A stretch of DNA of 64,000 bases from Roseomonas sp. E05 (GCF_030063475.1 NZ_JASIRT010000015.1:1-64000); one strand, 5' to 3'; positions 1 through 8,075 are shown, numbered from the stretch's first letter. Program-made: numbers and translations. The notes: a model not told the origin generated them from the letters alone.

Positions 1-115
1 AAACACCTCAAGGCGCTCCGATGGCGCACACCGTTCCAGGCCGTCTGTGATGCCTGGACCAAGGACCCCGCCATCTTCAAGATCAACCCGCACCACCTCA
101 TCCCGGGACTACACA
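1..115 (+). mobile_element. Right end of an IS481-like insertion sequence
   Basis: Read inward from base 115, the complementary strand begins TGTGTAGTCCCGGGATGAGG, and IS481-family inverted repeats usually begin with TGT. The next bases, 116-121, read CCTAGC, which fits the NCTAGN target described for Bordetella IS481. The other end is outside the window, so neither the second inverted repeat nor a target duplication can be checked here. Confidence 0.6.
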
Positions 116-120
116 CCTAG
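1..120 (+). CDS. IS481-family transposase, C-terminal end (continues upstream of the window)
   Basis: The reading frame is open from base 1 and ends in TAG at 118-120. The 39 residues include LKALRWRTPFQAVCDAW and end in HHLIPGLHT, which I recognise as the C-terminal tail of IS481-type DDE transposases; the catalytic core lies outside the window. The stop codon falls outside the likely element end at base 115, so it is supplied by the target DNA. A decayed relative of the same tail occurs near 35.1 kb. The family call rests on recognition of the tail only. Confidence 0.8.
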   Translation, partial: KHLKALRWRTPFQAVCDAWTKDPAIFKINPHHLIPGLHT

Positions 121-1118
121 CCGCCGGTGCCGAGCACGATGAGCGCCACCTTGCGTCCGGTACCGTTCGCCTGCAGCGCAGCGCCGATGCCGGTGACATC
201 CGGGGCGAGCAGCCGCTGCCGCTGCTGCGGGTCGTCCAGCCATTGCCGGGTGAAGTGGCGGAGATCGGCCCCGGTGGGCTGCGTGCCGCATCCGCCGCAG
301 GCCCCGGCGAGAACGGAGAGCGCATGCCAGCGCGACCGCTGCGCCGGCGGCACCGCCTCGAGCAGGCCATCGCCCTGCGGCAGGGTCAGGCCATCGGAAG
401 CGGGATCGGGCAGCAGGGCGCGCGCCGCCTCGCTCAGGGCGGGGCTGGCATGAACCTCGCCCAGGCCCGCCTTGCTGCGCGCCTGGTTGACGAGTCGCGC
501 CGCCTGCGCGGCCGCATCGCCGGCAGAGAGGGAAGCGGGCGCCGCATCGCCGCCCGCCTCGCGCGATGTTCCCGGCCCGGCGAAGGTCTGCACGGCGTAA
601 AGACCCTGGCCGGCCTCCACGACGATGCCGAAGCCGAACCGGCTGAGACCCTCGCGCAGGATGTTCTCGCGATGTTCGGGGCTGTTCATCCAGCCCTCCT
701 GCAGCCGCGCGACCGTCTCCGCCGTGGCGGGGGGCGCGCATTGCCGGCAGCGCGCGATGTTCTCCTCCACAAGCTCCCAGCGCCCGCCGCCGGCCGCCAT
801 GTAGCGGTCCCGCACATTCTCGCCCTCGGGCGAGGTGTGGGCATAGTAGTGGCGCCGCAGCATGTCCCGCGCGTGCGACTGCGCCGCCTCGTCGAGGCTG
901 CCGCCCTCCTCGAGGCGGGCGAGGCCCTCGGCGGCGCGCGCCTGGTTCACCAGCTCCAGCGCCCGCTGCCGCAGGGCGCCGAGATCCCCGTCCTCCGCCG
1001 CCCGCAGGGGCTGCCGGCCCGCCAGGAGGAGCACGAAGGCAGCCAAAAGCACCCGGCCGGCCTTCCGGGGCGGCCATGCCACGCGGATGGTGCGGCCGTC
1101 CTGCCCGCGTCTCGCCAT
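117..1118 (-). CDS. Exported protein with two CAP (SCP/PR-1) domains, the second degenerate
   Basis: 333 residues with a hydrophobic export signal at about residues 21-40. The first CAP domain (about 50-182) shows the family pattern: LVNQARAAEGL, a His in SHARDM, HTSPEGENV and GWMNSPEHRENIL. A second, weaker CAP-like repeat (about 205-333) starts again with LVNQARSKAGLG but lacks the clear second metal-site histidines. Bacterial CAP proteins are secreted or periplasmic and their activity is mostly unknown. The stop codon (complement of 117-119) lies inside the CTAG that borders the IS481-like element. ATG at 1118 gives a plausible signal peptide. Confidence 0.85.
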   Translation of the reverse strand: MARRGQDGRTIRVAWPPRKAGRVLLAAFVLLLAGRQPLRAAEDGDLGALRQRALELVNQARAAEGLARLEEGGSLDEAAQSHARDMLRRHYYAHTSPEGENVRDRYMAAGGGRWELVEENIARCRQCAPPATAETVARLQEGWMNSPEHRENILREGLSRFGFGIVVEAGQGLYAVQTFAGPGTSREAGGDAAPASLSAGDAAAQAARLVNQARSKAGLGEVHASPALSEAARALLPDPASDGLTLPQGDGLLEAVPPAQRSRWHALSVLAGACGGCGTQPTGADLRHFTRQWLDDPQQRQRLLAPDVTGIGAALQANGTGRKVALIVLGTGG

Positions 1119-1214
1119 GCGGTCTCTCCCTTGCCGCGCCGGGCGGGTGGCGGTGGCCCGGCGACAGGCGGGGAATGCGCCGGGCGCGGCGCCGGTTGCG
1201 AGCGGCCCCTGCGC

Positions 1215-2336
1215 TCAGTGGCGCAGCAGCGAGAGAATGATCTCCAGCGCGATCAGCGCCAGGATGGCGATTTCCAGCAGCTCCGCGCGGGCGCCGGCGG
1301 CCTCGCTGTGCAGGGCGGTGTAGGTCTCGCGGATGATGGCCAGCTTGCGGTCCACGGCAGCGCTGACATTGGGCACGCGGAACAGCTCGATCGCGGCGGC
1401 ATAGACGCGGGCGAGATAGACGTCCTCCGTCACCTGCAGGGCATTGTCCACCCGCTCGGCCAGTTCCGTCACCTCGGCCACCAGCGTATGCAGCCGCCGG
1501 GCCAGGCGCCCGTAGCGGCGCGCGGACAGCAGGCTGGTGCGCCCCCGCGCCGCCTCCACCAGGTCGCGCATGCGGGGCAGCTCCTCATCGAGCATCTCGT
1601 CATAGGTGCGCATCTCCAGGAGCTGGGCGTTGGCCATCTCCAGCACGTCGGCGACGTCGGTCTCGCGCTGCGGCTCGTAGATGAAGGCGCGGTCCCAGGT
1701 GATCACCACGAGGTCGTCCGGGTGGTAGGAGAAGCGCTGCCGCAAGAGGTCGCGCCGTGCGCCTTCGGCGAGTGGCCGCGTCTCGCCCGAGAGCAGCGGC
1801 ACCAGGTCCACCCTGGCCTGCAGCGCCTCGGCCGTCACCGGCGTGTCGAAGGCGTCCGCCACGGCGATCAGGTAGTCCTCCTGCAAAGGCACGGCGGTCG
1901 GGCGGTCCAGCGCCTCGCCGAGCAGGTCGCGCAACTGCCCGAGCAGCGTGCCCCAGACCGGCGCCTCCGCCGCCGGCCCGACCGCCTGGTCGAGCTGGTT
2001 CACCAGGCCGGCGAAGTCGTCCCAGGCGAGGTCCCGCACCGGCAGGCGCAGCGCCAGGGCGGCGATGCCGAAGTCGTAGAGCCGCACGGCGGCGGCGGCG
2101 GCCACGGTCTGGCCGCCCACCTCCAGCGGTACCGTGCCCAGTTCCAGGGCGAGTGGCGGCACCCCAAAGGAAATCGCCTTGGCGGGCGTGCCGACCAGCC
2201 GGGTGCGCGCGCTGCCGCCCTGCGCGCGCTGCGCCCAGAGCGCCTCGGCGCGCCTCAGGTCGATCTCATAGGCCAGGTCAAACAGCCGCAGGGCCACCAC
2301 CTGCCCCGAGCGCACCCGCAACACGTCGTCCGTCAT
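1215..2336 (-). CDS. RMD1/YagE (DUF155) family protein
   Basis: 373 residues. The C-terminal half has the RMD1/Sif2/YagE signature: RQRFSYHPDDLVVITWDRAFIY, then a long helical stretch (MANAQLLEMRTYDEMLDEEL; LVAEVTELAERVDNALQVTED) and a hydrophobic tail ending LIALEIILSLLRH, as expected for a C-terminal membrane anchor. In eukaryotes the family is mitochondrial (RMND1, linked to mitoribosome function); bacterial members are uncharacterised. ATG at 2336 was chosen because the longer frame upstream runs through the intergenic repeat at 2372-2417. The gene is divergent from the dehydrogenase at 2519. Confidence 0.8.
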   Translation of the reverse strand: MTDDVLRVRSGQVVALRLFDLAYEIDLRRAEALWAQRAQGGSARTRLVGTPAKAISFGVPPLALELGTVPLEVGGQTVAAAAAVRLYDFGIAALALRLPVRDLAWDDFAGLVNQLDQAVGPAAEAPVWGTLLGQLRDLLGEALDRPTAVPLQEDYLIAVADAFDTPVTAEALQARVDLVPLLSGETRPLAEGARRDLLRQRFSYHPDDLVVITWDRAFIYEPQRETDVADVLEMANAQLLEMRTYDEMLDEELPRMRDLVEAARGRTSLLSARRYGRLARRLHTLVAEVTELAERVDNALQVTEDVYLARVYAAAIELFRVPNVSAAVDRKLAIIRETYTALHSEAAGARAELLEIAILALIALEIILSLLRH

Positions 2337-2371
2337 CGCCGCATCCCACCCTCCAGGCCCCCTGATGAACA

Positions 2372-2417
2372 GAAAAAAGATGGGGGTCCGAGGGAATTCC
2401 TTCCCCCGGCCTTTTTC
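2372..2417. repeat. Palindromic intergenic repeat, copy 1 (single arm)
   Basis: One arm of the dispersed element: an A-rich start (AGAAAAAAGATGGGGGTCC) followed by the GGGAATTCCTTCCC palindrome and CTTTTT. The mirror arm is absent. It lies between divergent genes. Compare 13200-13338 and 17524-17662 for complete copies. Confidence 0.8.
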
Positions 2418-2518
2418 CTCCGGCTCCGCCGAAAAACGCCCTTGCCGCGCCGCAGCACCCGAAGGAGGCTCCACGGTGAAGCCGGGCGCATCCTGGCCCA
2501 GGGCAAGCGGAGCGCAGG

Positions 2519-3403
2519 ATGACGATTCGAAGCGTCGGCGTGATCGGCCTCGGCAATATGGGCCTGGGCATGGCGGCCAGCCTGGCTCGCGCCGGCTTCA
2601 CGGTGTCCGGGCATGACATCAGTGCCGCACGCCGCCTGCCCGCCGAGGCCGCCGGCATCCGCTTCATCCCCGACCTTCCGGCCCTTTTGCGCGCGGCCGA
2701 CGCCCTGGTCTTCTCCCTGCCCTATGCGCGGGACGTGGAGGCGGTGGTGGTCTGCGCGGGCGGGCTGCTGGAGCGGCGGGACCGCAAGGTAGTGGTGGTG
2801 GATACCTCCACCTCCGACCCGACCACCAGCCGCCGCCTGGCGCAGCGGCTGGCCGAGGCCGGGCATGCGCTGCTCGACGCGCCGGTCAGCGGCGGCCCCT
2901 CCGGCGCGGCGGCGGGCAGCCTGACCATGATGATCGGCGGGGCCGAGGCCGATCTGGAGGCCGCCCGGCCGGTGCTGGAGGCACTGGCGGCGAAGGTGGT
3001 GCATGTCGGCCCCTCCGGCGCGGGCAATATCGCCAAGCTGGTGAACAACCTGCTGGTGGCCGCGCATCTCATCACCGCCGGCGAGGCGATGCGGCTCTCC
3101 GAGGCCGCCGGCCTGCCCGCCGAGGCCGCGCTCAAGGTGGTGAACGCCGCCACCGGCCGCAGCGCCGTCAGCGAGGTGATGCTGCCGCGCTGGGTGCTGC
3201 CCGGCAGCTTCGACAGCGGCTTCAGTGCCGGGCTGATGCGCAAGGATATCCGCCTCGCCGCCGCGCTGGCCGCCGAGCTCGGGCTCGACCTGCCGCTTGC
3301 CGCCCAGGTGGAGCGGCTCTGGCGCGAGGCCCATGACCGCATTCCCGATGCCGCCGATTTCACCCGGATGGCCGATCACCGCCAGGAGCCGAAGGATGCC
3401 TGA
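2519..3403 (+). CDS. NAD-dependent beta-hydroxyacid dehydrogenase (3-hydroxyisobutyrate/tartronate-semialdehyde/threonate type)
   Basis: 294 residues, normal for the family. The Rossmann motif GLGNMG is at residues 10-15, the substrate loop DAPVSGGPSGAAAGSL at about 119-134, and the catalytic Lys in GNIAKLVNNLL at about 172. The family oxidises C3-C4 beta-hydroxy acids with NAD(P). The next gene is an aldehyde dehydrogenase that overlaps this one by 8 bases, and a remnant of a four-carbon acid sugar kinase follows. That context makes an L-threonate-type dehydrogenase (LtnD-like) an attractive but unproven assignment; 3-hydroxyisobutyrate dehydrogenase is the alternative. Confidence 0.9.
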   Translation: MTIRSVGVIGLGNMGLGMAASLARAGFTVSGHDISAARRLPAEAAGIRFIPDLPALLRAADALVFSLPYARDVEAVVVCAGGLLERRDRKVVVVDTSTSDPTTSRRLAQRLAEAGHALLDAPVSGGPSGAAAGSLTMMIGGAEADLEAARPVLEALAAKVVHVGPSGAGNIAKLVNNLLVAAHLITAGEAMRLSEAAGLPAEAALKVVNAATGRSAVSEVMLPRWVLPGSFDSGFSAGLMRKDIRLAAALAAELGLDLPLAAQVERLWREAHDRIPDAADFTRMADHRQEPKDA

Positions 3404-4937
3404 TGGCGCCCATTCCTCGCCCGCCGCGCCCCGACTCGCGGAGCTGATCGCGTGCCTGCTGCCCGGCGCGGCCGTGGGGAGCCTGGTCGGCGGCGCGATC
3501 CTGCCGGGCACGGGCGCCGCCCTGGAGCTGGTGAACCCCGCCGATGGCCGTCCGCTGCTGTCCTATGCCGATGCCGGCGCGGCGGTGGTGGAGGCCGCCA
3601 TGGAGGCTGCCCGCCCGGCGCAGCGCGCCTGGTGGGGCATGACCGCCGCGGCGCGGGGCCGCGCCCTGTGGGAGGTCGCCCGCCTCGTGCGCGCCCATGC
3701 CGCGGACCTCGCTGAGCTGGAGACGCTCTCCGCCGGAAAGCCGATCCGCGACACGCGCGGCGAGGTCGCCAGGGTGGCGGAGATGTTCGAATACTATGCC
3801 GGCTGGGCCGACAAGCTGCATGGCGACGTCATTCCCGTGCCCAGCAGCCACCTGAACTACACCCGCCATGAGCCGCTCGGCACCGTGGTGCAGATCACCC
3901 CCTGGAACGCGCCGCTCTTCACCGCCGGCTGGCAGATCGCCCCCGCCCTCTGCGCCGGAAACGCGGTGGTGCTGAAGCCCTCGGAGCTGACGCCGCTGAC
4001 CTCGCTCGCCCTCGGCGCGCTGTGCGACCGGGCCGAGGGCATGCCGCGCGGGCTGGTCAGCGTGCTGGCCGGCGCCGGCCCGACCACCGGCGCCGCCGCC
4101 GTGGCGCATCGCGAGACGCGGCTGGTGGTCTTCGTCGGCTCCGCCACGGCGGGAGCGGAGATCGCCGCCGCCGCGGCGCGCAACATCGTCCCCAGCGTGC
4201 TGGAGCTGGGCGGCAAGTCGGCGAACATCGTCTTCGCCGATGCCGAGCTGAGCCGCGCCCTGGTCGGCGCCCAGGCGGCGGTGTTCGGCGGCGCCGGGCA
4301 GAGCTGCGTGGCCGGCTCCCGCCTGCTGGTGCAGCGGCGCATCCATGCCGAATTCGTCGAGCGGCTGGCGCGCGCCAGCGGGCGCATCCCCGTCGGCGCG
4401 CCGGCCGACCCGGCGACGCAGATCGGTCCGATCAACAACCGCCGCCAGCTCGACCGCATCGCCACCCTGGTGCGCGGCGCCACCGCCGAGGGCGCGCAAC
4501 TCGTCGCCGGCGGCGGCTGCCCCGAGCCGCTGCGGGACAGCGGGGGCTTCTACTTCGCCCCCACCATCCTCGACGGCGTCACGCCCGGGGCCAGCATCGC
4601 GCGGGAGGAGGTGTTCGGCCCGGTGCTCGCCGTGCTGCCCTTCGACAGCGAGGAAGAGGCGGTGGCCCTGGCCAATGCCACCCCCTATGGCCTCGCCGGC
4701 GCGGTCTGGACGCAGGATGTCGGCCGCGCCCACCGCGTCGCCGCCGGGGTGCGGGCGGGCACCTTCTGGATCAACAGCTACAAGACCATCAATGTCGCCT
4801 CGCCCTTCGGCGGCTTCGGGCGCAGCGGCTTCGGCCGTTCCTCGGGCCGGGAGGCGCTGGCGGCCTATACCCAGACCAAGAGCATCTGGGTGGAGACGGC
4901 GGCGGAACCGGGCGTGGCCTTCGGGTATGTCGGGTAA
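3396..4937 (+). CDS. NAD(P)-dependent aldehyde dehydrogenase
   Basis: 513 residues. Cofactor motif ITPWNAPL, catalytic Glu about 270 in LELGGKSAN and nucleophile Cys about 304 in GQSCVAGSR; the 34-residue spacing is typical of the superfamily. The C-terminus has SPFGGFGRSGFGRSSGREAL. ATG at 3396 overlaps the stop of the preceding dehydrogenase; the longer frame to 3297 would run far into that gene. The substrate is probably the semialdehyde produced by the partner dehydrogenase or a related short-chain aldehyde; this is inferred from the pairing. Confidence 0.92.
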   Translation: MPDGAHSSPAAPRLAELIACLLPGAAVGSLVGGAILPGTGAALELVNPADGRPLLSYADAGAAVVEAAMEAARPAQRAWWGMTAAARGRALWEVARLVRAHAADLAELETLSAGKPIRDTRGEVARVAEMFEYYAGWADKLHGDVIPVPSSHLNYTRHEPLGTVVQITPWNAPLFTAGWQIAPALCAGNAVVLKPSELTPLTSLALGALCDRAEGMPRGLVSVLAGAGPTTGAAAVAHRETRLVVFVGSATAGAEIAAAAARNIVPSVLELGGKSANIVFADAELSRALVGAQAAVFGGAGQSCVAGSRLLVQRRIHAEFVERLARASGRIPVGAPADPATQIGPINNRRQLDRIATLVRGATAEGAQLVAGGGCPEPLRDSGGFYFAPTILDGVTPGASIAREEVFGPVLAVLPFDSEEEAVALANATPYGLAGAVWTQDVGRAHRVAAGVRAGTFWINSYKTINVASPFGGFGRSGFGRSSGREALAAYTQTKSIWVETAAEPGVAFGYVG

Positions 4938-4944
4938 GGGAACC

Positions 4945-5067
4945 AGGCCGGGGAACGAATTCCCCCGGGGCCCCTTCTTTTTTCGGGTCTGGGCGTGCGG
5001 CCTCGGTCGACTCCTCGCCAGGCTGGCAAGAGAAAACGAGGGTCCGGGGGAACTCCTCCCTCCGGGT
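4945..5067. repeat. Palindromic intergenic repeat, copy 2 (two arms, diverged)
   Basis: Left arm CCGGGGAACGAATTCCCCCGG followed by CCCCTTCTTTTTTC. The right arm (AGAAAACGAGGGTCCGGGGG then AACTCCTCCCTCC) has lost the clean GAATTC core. The left arm plus T-run immediately after the aldehyde dehydrogenase stop would also work as a terminator-like hairpin. Confidence 0.75.
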
Positions 5068-5069
5068 CC

Positions 5070-5198
5070 ATGCGGCGCTGGCTGATCCTTGCCGACGACC
5101 TGGCCGGTGCGGACGACTGCGGGTGGCACCACCGCGCCCGGCTGGCGCCCCGGCGGGAGCGCGGCACCGGCCGGGCCGCCCCGCCCGCTCACCAGTAG
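5070..5198 (+). pseudogene. Truncated N-terminus of a four-carbon acid sugar kinase (DUF1537/OtnK-like)
   Basis: The 42-codon frame starts MRRWLILADDLAGADDCG, which matches the N-terminal phosphate-binding start (LILADDLTGAADCG type) of the four-carbon acid sugar kinase family. The resemblance fades after about 30 residues and the frame stops at 5198, whereas the family is over 400 residues long. Its place after a hydroxyacid dehydrogenase and aldehyde dehydrogenase suits a decayed acid-sugar catabolic operon. The fragment is short, so the call is moderate. Confidence 0.5.
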
Positions 5199-5329
5199 GA
5201 GAACAGCACCAGCAACATCAGCACCAGGATCACCAGCGGAGCGATATAGGCCCAGCGCCGCCTTGGTGTCCGCACGTCGATATAGCCGGGCTGCGCCTTC
5301 TGCTTAGGGTCCACTTGCTTCTGCATCAT
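5189..5329 (-). CDS. Small single-pass membrane protein, unknown function
   Basis: 46 residues from ATG at 5329 (a second ATG at 5326 would also serve). A polar, lysine- and arginine-rich N-terminus (MMQKQVDPKQ...TPRRRW) is followed by a hydrophobic helix, IAPLVILVLMLLVLFSYW, that runs to the C-terminus. This is a simple tail-anchored or single-span layout. The 3' end overlaps the kinase remnant on the other strand by ten bases. I know no named family for it. Confidence 0.6.
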   Translation of the reverse strand: MMQKQVDPKQKAQPGYIDVRTPRRRWAYIAPLVILVLMLLVLFSYW

Positions 5330-5480
5330 TCCTCTCGCTTTCGGCGGCATGGCCGCTGCCGGGCATCCTGCGCCCTGCCCAGGCAACCGCCGATCCGCGC
5401 CGAAGTTCGGCTTGCAGTGCCTCCGCCGGAGTCGGCACGGCCCGGCGCAAGGCGGCGGGGACATCAGGGAAGGCTCCTCC

Positions 5481-6200
5481 ATGCGCGCACCCGGCAGCCG
5501 AACCGCTGCATTCCTCGCCGGCGCCCTCGCCCTGGGCGGGGCGGCCTGCCTCGCGGCCACCCGACGGCACCGCGGCGGCGCGCCGGCCGTGCCACCCTGG
5601 CTGAAGCTCGGCTACGGCACGGCCACCCCTGTCATCGCCCTTGTCTACCGGCGCGCCTATGGCCCGGCGAACTTCCTGTGGCTCTCCGACCTGGCGCTCG
5701 CCAGCACCACCCTGGCGGTGCTTCGCGAGAACCGGCTGCTCGCCAGCATGCCGGCGGTCGGCGTGCTGCCGCTGGAACTGGCCTGGTCGGCGGACTTCAT
5801 GGCGGGCGGTCGCCTGCTGGATCTCGCGGGCTACATGTTCGACCGCCGCTTGCCGCGGGGACTGCGCGCCCTTTCGCTGTTCCACCTTGCCCTGCCGCCC
5901 ACGCTGCTCTGGATGCTGGGCCGTCTCGGCTATGACCGCCGCGCCCTTCCCCTGCAGACGCTGCTGACCTGGGCGGCCCTGCTGCTCAGCTACCGGCTGA
6001 CGGCGCCGGAGCAGAACATCAACTGGGCATTCGGGCCCGGAACCCGGCCCCAGCGCGCCCTGCCGCCCCGCCTTTACCTCGGCCTGCTCATGCTGGGCCT
6101 GCCGTTGCTGGTCTTCCTGCCGATGCACCTGCTCCTGCGCCGCGCCTTCGGCGCACCGGCGACGGGTCCGGCGCCAGAGGCCGAGTGGCATGTCCGATGA
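5481..6200 (+). CDS. Integral membrane protein, uncharacterised family
   Basis: 239 residues with about six hydrophobic segments. Sequence features include PPWLKLGYGTATPVIALVYR, YGPANFLWLSDLAL and LLASMPAVGVLPLELAWSADF, a pattern I associate with conserved membrane proteins of unknown function, also found in actinobacteria. ATG at 5481 follows GGGAAGG at 5466-5472 and gives a signal-like first helix. The last 11 bases overlap the start of the Clp1-like kinase gene, so the two are probably co-translated. Confidence 0.7.
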   Translation: MRAPGSRTAAFLAGALALGGAACLAATRRHRGGAPAVPPWLKLGYGTATPVIALVYRRAYGPANFLWLSDLALASTTLAVLRENRLLASMPAVGVLPLELAWSADFMAGGRLLDLAGYMFDRRLPRGLRALSLFHLALPPTLLWMLGRLGYDRRALPLQTLLTWAALLLSYRLTAPEQNINWAFGPGTRPQRALPPRLYLGLLMLGLPLLVFLPMHLLLRRAFGAPATGPAPEAEWHVR

Positions 6201-7047
6201 GGCGGGGATCGACACCCCGCCGGACTGGGAGAGGGCGCTGCAGCACATCCTGGCGAGCGGGGCGCGCCGCATCATGCTCCTGGGGCCAACCGATGCCGGC
6301 AAGAGCAGCTTCTGCCGCCTGCTGCTGGCGCGCGCCGCCCGGGCACAGCGGCCGGTGGCGCTGCTGGACGCCGATCTCGGCCAGAAGCAGCTCGGGCCAC
6401 CGGCCTGCGTCACCCTGGGCCACCCCGCGGCAGGCGGGCCAGAGCTCGATGGGCTGGCCTTCGTCGGCACGACCGAGCCTCTGCGGGGCTGGCGCCGCCT
6501 CATCGCCGGCACGGTGCGGCTGAAAGGGGAGGCGGGCGCGGCGCTGCTGGTGATCAACACCAGCGGCCTGCTCCGCGGCGCCGGGCGGCGGCTGAAGGCG
6601 GCCAAGATCGCCGCGCTGGGGCCTGACCTCCTCATCCCCCTTGGCGCGGACGCCGCGACCGAGGCGGTGCTCGCCGACCATGCCGGCCTGCCAGCCCTGC
6701 GCCTGGCGCGTGCGCCACTCGCCCGCCGCAAGGGCGAAGGCGAGCGGCGGGCCCTGCGGCGCGCGGCTTTCCAGGCCTATTTCGCGCCGGCACCGGTCTG
6801 GTCCCTGCCGCTCGGCGGCCTTCACCTTGAGGGCGAGGATGGCCAGGGCCTGCCGGCGCCGGGCCGGCTCGCCGCACTGGTGGACGAGGCCGGGCGCGAC
6901 ATGGCGCTGGCCCTGGTGCTCGCAGGGGATGGCTCCCTCCAGGTCCAGGGGCCGCAGCCGCGCCGCCCCGTGGCGGGACTGCGCTGGGGGCGCCTCAGCC
7001 TCGACGCGGCCTGGCGCGAACACTGGGCTCCCCAGCCAAGCGCCTGA
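6190..7047 (+). CDS. Clp1/Grc3-like P-loop polynucleotide kinase
   Basis: 285 residues. Walker A GPTDAGKSS is at residues 32-40. LLDADLGQKQLGPP matches the Clp1/Grc3/Nol9 Walker B-type D-x-D-x-G-Q segment, and FVGTTEPLRGW fits the following clasp region. Eukaryotic and archaeal relatives phosphorylate RNA 5'-hydroxyl ends; scattered bacterial members exist but their roles are little known. The N- and C-terminal domains of eukaryotic Clp1 are absent; only the kinase domain and a short C-terminal part remain. The start overlaps the upstream membrane protein gene by 11 bases. Kinase activity is inferred, and the substrate (RNA or DNA) is unknown. Confidence 0.75.
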   Translation: MSDEAGIDTPPDWERALQHILASGARRIMLLGPTDAGKSSFCRLLLARAARAQRPVALLDADLGQKQLGPPACVTLGHPAAGGPELDGLAFVGTTEPLRGWRRLIAGTVRLKGEAGAALLVINTSGLLRGAGRRLKAAKIAALGPDLLIPLGADAATEAVLADHAGLPALRLARAPLARRKGEGERRALRRAAFQAYFAPAPVWSLPLGGLHLEGEDGQGLPAPGRLAALVDEAGRDMALALVLAGDGSLQVQGPQPRRPVAGLRWGRLSLDAAWREHWAPQPSA

Positions 7048-7191
7048 AAAGGGTCGGGGAAAGGAATTCCCCCGGCCAAACCGACAGGTTTGACCCATCT
7101 TCTTCTTGCCGGTTTGGGACCGCGCTTTCCGCTCCTGCGGAAAACTCGAAGAAAGAAGAAGGGGGTCTGGGGGAATTCATTCCCCCGGCCT
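7048..7191. repeat. Palindromic intergenic repeat, copy 3 (complete, between convergent genes)
   Basis: Left arm CGGGGAAAGGAATTCCCCCGG and right arm GGGGGAATTCATTCCCCCGG face each other across about 80 bases, with CATCTTCTTCTTG and CGAAGAAAGAAGAAG as inner complementary flanks. It fills the gap between the convergent kinase and hydrolase genes and could act as a two-way terminator. Confidence 0.85.
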
Positions 7192-7883
7192 TAACCGTCC
7201 ACCACCCGCCGCACCGCCTCGCCGGCCAGATCCTCCGGAACGGAGTGGCCGCCAGCGAATTCGCGGTACTCCACCGCATAGCCCTGCTTCCGCAGGCGCG
7301 GCACGATCCGCCGGCTGCAGGCATCGATCGGCAGGACGTCATCCGCCACTCCGTGCGAGACGAAAAACGCAGGCCGCCCCAGCGGGGGCGGCGAGGCGAC
7401 GAAGCCCGGCGAGAAGGCGAGCGCATGGGTGAAGAGGTCGCCGTTCCCCAGCGCCAGCGAGAGGGCATAGGAGGCGCCATCGGAGAAGCCGGCCAGCGCC
7501 ACCCGGCGGGGATCCACGCGATGCCGCTGGAAGACCTCCCGCAGCGCCGCGTCGAGGAAGGCCACATCGGGTCCGTAACCGCCCAGGATGACATCCCATG
7601 TCGCCGCACGGCTTTCCGGCACCAGCAGCAGCACGCCGGGCGCGGCCTGCTCGATCAGCCGCAGCGCGCCGGCCGCGTGGCCGCCCGCCCCGTGCAACAT
7701 CACCACCAGCGGCAGTTCCGCCGCCGCCGCGCCTTCCGGGACGCGCAGGAACCCGTCCCGCTGGCGGCCGAGGCCGAGGCCATGCAGGCCGGGCGCCAAT
7801 GGAGGCGCCTCCGGGCTGGGACGGGGCCGGGCCAGCAATCGGCCCCGCGCCGCGCTGGCCGGATCAGCCGCATCCGTGCTCAT
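7191..7883 (-). CDS. Alpha/beta hydrolase of the phospholipase/carboxylesterase (PHB depolymerase-like) group
   Basis: 230 residues. Oxyanion region VVMLHGAGGHAAGAL; nucleophile elbow GFSDGASYALS (GxSxG); probable Asp in VSHGVADDVLP; and catalytic His in FAGGHSVPEDL near the end. This is the full Ser-Asp-His set in the usual order. The family hydrolyses short esters or polyesters; the substrate is not evident. ATG at 7883 was chosen because the frame further upstream only shadows other DNA. The 3' end touches repeat copy 3. No signal peptide is obvious, so it is probably cytoplasmic. Confidence 0.82.
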   Translation of the reverse strand: MSTDAADPASAARGRLLARPRPSPEAPPLAPGLHGLGLGRQRDGFLRVPEGAAAAELPLVVMLHGAGGHAAGALRLIEQAAPGVLLLVPESRAATWDVILGGYGPDVAFLDAALREVFQRHRVDPRRVALAGFSDGASYALSLALGNGDLFTHALAFSPGFVASPPPLGRPAFFVSHGVADDVLPIDACSRRIVPRLRKQGYAVEYREFAGGHSVPEDLAGEAVRRVVDG

Positions 7884-8075
7884 GCCCCTGCCCCGGAGGC
7901 ATGGCGCCCCGGCTTTCCTGTGGCGGTACCTGTGGTCAGCCGTGCCATTCCCGCCTCCCAGCCTCGGACGTCTCGGGACATAACAGGCCAGCGGCACGCT
8001 GTTTGCGGCGAAACGCAACCGAATCCGCGCGGCGGGCGCTTTCTCCGCAGCCCACCTGCGGAGAGGAACAAGCCC

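Noticed and set aside
243-2522. Long plus-strand open frame of about 760 codons opposite the CAP and RMD1-like genes
   Set aside because: It runs antisense to two well-supported genes, has the Arg/Gly/Ala/Pro-rich composition of GC shadow frames and shows no domain.
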